Source: Candidatus Omnitrophota bacterium
Lineage (GTDB): Bacteria; Omnitrophota; Omnitrophia; Omnitrophales; JACROU01
NCBI GenBank assembly: GCA_016206875.1
Contig: JACQQR010000026.1
Coordinates: forward strand, 1-7,426
Direction: 5' to 3'
DNA: 7,426 bases
Below the pieces are notes generated by a model. It did no database searches. It had not been told where the DNA came from and was given only the letters and a program-made list of their open reading frames with translations. Shown piece by piece: positions 6,445-7,426 of the stretch; the first letter of the stretch is position 1; every line of letters begins with the position of its first letter. The position numbers were made by a program, and so were the translations under genes.

Positions 6445-6971
6445 AGTTTTAAAGGGGGATGGGCAGCATCTTGCCCGGAAAGAAGGGTGACCGGCAGCGG
6501 CCACTCAATATGCAAGAGAGGCTCGTCCCATCGAATGCCCCGGTAGCTTTCCGGATGATAGAGCTCGGAGATATGATAGAGAACTTCTGTGTGATCTTCC
6601 AGAGCTTGATATCCGTGAGCAAAATTTTTGGGCACATAGAGCACTTCGTGAGATGACTCAGAAAGCCGGGTGGCAAGCCATTGGCGGAATGTCGGGGAGG
6701 AAGGCCGTAAATCTACGATGACGTCATAGATAGAACCCCGCACACAGAATACAAATTTCGATTCCTCATGGGGGGCTACCTGATAATGAAGCCCACGCAG
6801 CGTGCCTTTTTTTTTGTTGTATGAAAGGGCCGTGTGGGCTATGGCGGCCGCCAGGCCATGCGAGCGGGATTCCTCGCAGTTCCAAATGTCCGCAAAAAAA
6901 CCGCGATCGTCCTCAAATTTGTTTAATTCCAGAATATAAGCTCCGTGAAGCGGAGTTTCCCGCCACTTCAT
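6441..6971 (-). CDS. rfbC: dTDP-4-dehydrorhamnose 3,5-epimerase family protein (RmlC/RfbC-like)
   Basis: This 176-residue cupin is close to the usual RmlC length. It would epimerise C3 and/or C5 of an NDP-4-keto-6-deoxyhexose in the cytosol. Family landmarks are in order: FEDDRGFF (19-26), GTLRGLHYQ (56-64) with the catalytic His62 and Arg59, CVRGSIYDVIVDLR (76-89), VPKNFAHGYQ (113-122) with His119, VLYHISELYHPES (130-142) with the conserved Tyr132, and RWDEPLLHIEWP (147-158) with Asp149. It shares ATGA overlaps with the C-methyltransferase before it and the methyltransferase after it. Because it is next to a C-methyltransferase rather than to rmlA, rmlB and rmlD, the substrate may be a branched sugar nucleotide instead of the rhamnose intermediate. 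The symbol names the family, not a proven rhamnose role. Confidence 0.95.
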   Translation of the reverse strand: MKWRETPLHGAYILELNKFEDDRGFFADIWNCEESRSHGLAAAIAHTALSYNKKKGTLRGLHYQVAPHEESKFVFCVRGSIYDVIVDLRPSSPTFRQWLATRLSESSHEVLYVPKNFAHGYQALEDHTEVLYHISELYHPESYRGIRWDEPLLHIEWPLPVTLLSGQDAAHPPLKL

Positions 6972-7426
6972 ACAATCGCCACTTCGGGAATGGGAATGAT
7001 AAATTTGCCGCCCTGTTTGCGAAAGCGGGCCTGTTGTTTTAAAATTTCTTTTTGAAAATTCCAGGCAAGCAGGAGCACAAAATCCGGACGGACTTGGAGT
7101 AATTTGCCGGGCGGAAACACTTCCAGATTGACCCCGGGCATCCTGAGCCCCTGTTTGTGCGGATTTCTGTCGACAATAAAATCAATCGATTCTTTTCCGA
7201 TCCCCGCGTAATTTAAAAGGGTGCAGCCTTTCGCCGAAGCCCCGTAGGCGGCAATCCGTTTTCCGGTTTTCTTCAAAGAGAGAATCAGGTTTTTCAGGGA
7301 GGATTTGAGATTTCCGACTTTTCCGGAAAAATTTTCATAAAAATTTATTTTGTCAATGCCCTCTTTTTTTTCTTCCAGAATCCATTTTCTGACCTGCGCA
7401 CTTTCCGGGCCCCCGAGGTCTAGGAA
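6968..7426 (-). CDS. NDP-hexose C-methyltransferase, C-terminal part (5' end outside window)
   Basis: The frame is open from the right edge of the window to the TGA at 6968-6970, giving 152 residues; the real start lies beyond 7426. The visible part is the C-terminal nucleotide-sugar domain of the C-methyltransferase family (TylC3/EvaC-like): KRIAAYGASAKGCTLLNYAG (visible residues 56-75), IDFIVDRNPHKQG (81-93), the PDFVLLLAWNF stretch (114-124) and the terminal GGKFIIPIPEV (139-149). Full-length relatives are about 400 residues with an N-terminal zinc-binding domain and a central SAM domain, neither in view. They methylate C3 of an NDP-4-keto-6-deoxyhexose, forming a branched sugar. A TTG at 7276 could be mistaken for a start, but the homologous sequence continues upstream of it. 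Its stop overlaps the epimerase ATG, so it is the first visible gene of the operon. Confidence 0.92.
   Translation of the reverse strand, partial: FLDLGGPESAQVRKWILEEKKEGIDKINFYENFSGKVGNLKSSLKNLILSLKKTGKRIAAYGASAKGCTLLNYAGIGKESIDFIVDRNPHKQGLRMPGVNLEVFPPGKLLQVRPDFVLLLAWNFQKEILKQQARFRKQGGKFIIPIPEVAIV

Noticed and set aside
6445..6504. A 20-residue N-terminal extension of the class I methyltransferase
   Set aside because: It overlaps the epimerase coding sequence and looks like its antisense-free shifted frame; the ATG at 6444 fits the operon pattern and the start of the family homology.
7274..7276. TTG at 7276 as start of a 102-residue protein
   Set aside because: The reading frame stays open to the window edge and the upstream residues match the C-methyltransferase family, so this is an internal Leu codon of a partial gene.

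Overview
This window looks like part of a surface-polysaccharide or glycoconjugate locus of an uncultured, probably Gram-negative-type bacterium of intermediate GC. It uses the standard code, and eight tightly packed protein-coding genes fill almost all of it. There is no RNA gene, transposase, CRISPR array or phylogenetic marker. Assignment to a candidate phylum such as Omnitrophota is only a guess from the style of the locus (many membrane glycosyltransferases, small palindromic repeats) and should not be relied on.

Layout. Positions 1-109 hold a perfect inverted repeat (7-33) and the ribosome-binding site of the only plus-strand gene. That gene (110-1624) encodes a Phe-rich polytopic membrane protein of GT-C glycosyltransferase type. 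All other genes are on the minus strand and read from the right edge leftwards: an NDP-hexose C-methyltransferase (C-terminal part only, 7426-6968), an RmlC/RfbC-type sugar epimerase (6971-6441), a class I SAM methyltransferase (6444-5656), a CmcI/cephalosporin-hydroxylase-family methyltransferase (5637-4909), a DegT/DnrJ/EryC1-type PLP aminotransferase (4924-3779) and a GT2 glycosyltransferase (3782-2850). Three of these junctions are 4-nt ATGA overlaps, one is a 16-nt overlap and one an 18-nt gap, so the six genes are almost certainly one operon. After GT2 come 103 nt packed with four copies of an 11-bp palindrome (GTGACWGTCAC). Then follows a GT39/PMT-type membrane glycosyltransferase (2746-1481), whose 3' end overlaps the 3' end of the plus-strand gene by 144 nt in antisense.

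How the genes may work together (inference). C-methyltransferase, 3,5-epimerase and aminotransferase together are the toolkit for making a C-branched amino-6-deoxyhexose from an NDP-4-keto-6-deoxyhexose. The two further methyltransferases could add N- or O-methyl groups. The cytosolic GT2 would move the activated sugar onto a lipid carrier or growing glycan, and the two GT-C membrane proteins would act on the outer face of the membrane with polyprenyl-phosphate sugars. The nucleotidyltransferase and 4,6-dehydratase needed to start the pathway are not in the window and would be expected beyond its right edge. All families are known. What may be new is the sugar this combination makes and the palindromic repeat array; I see no wholly unknown system.
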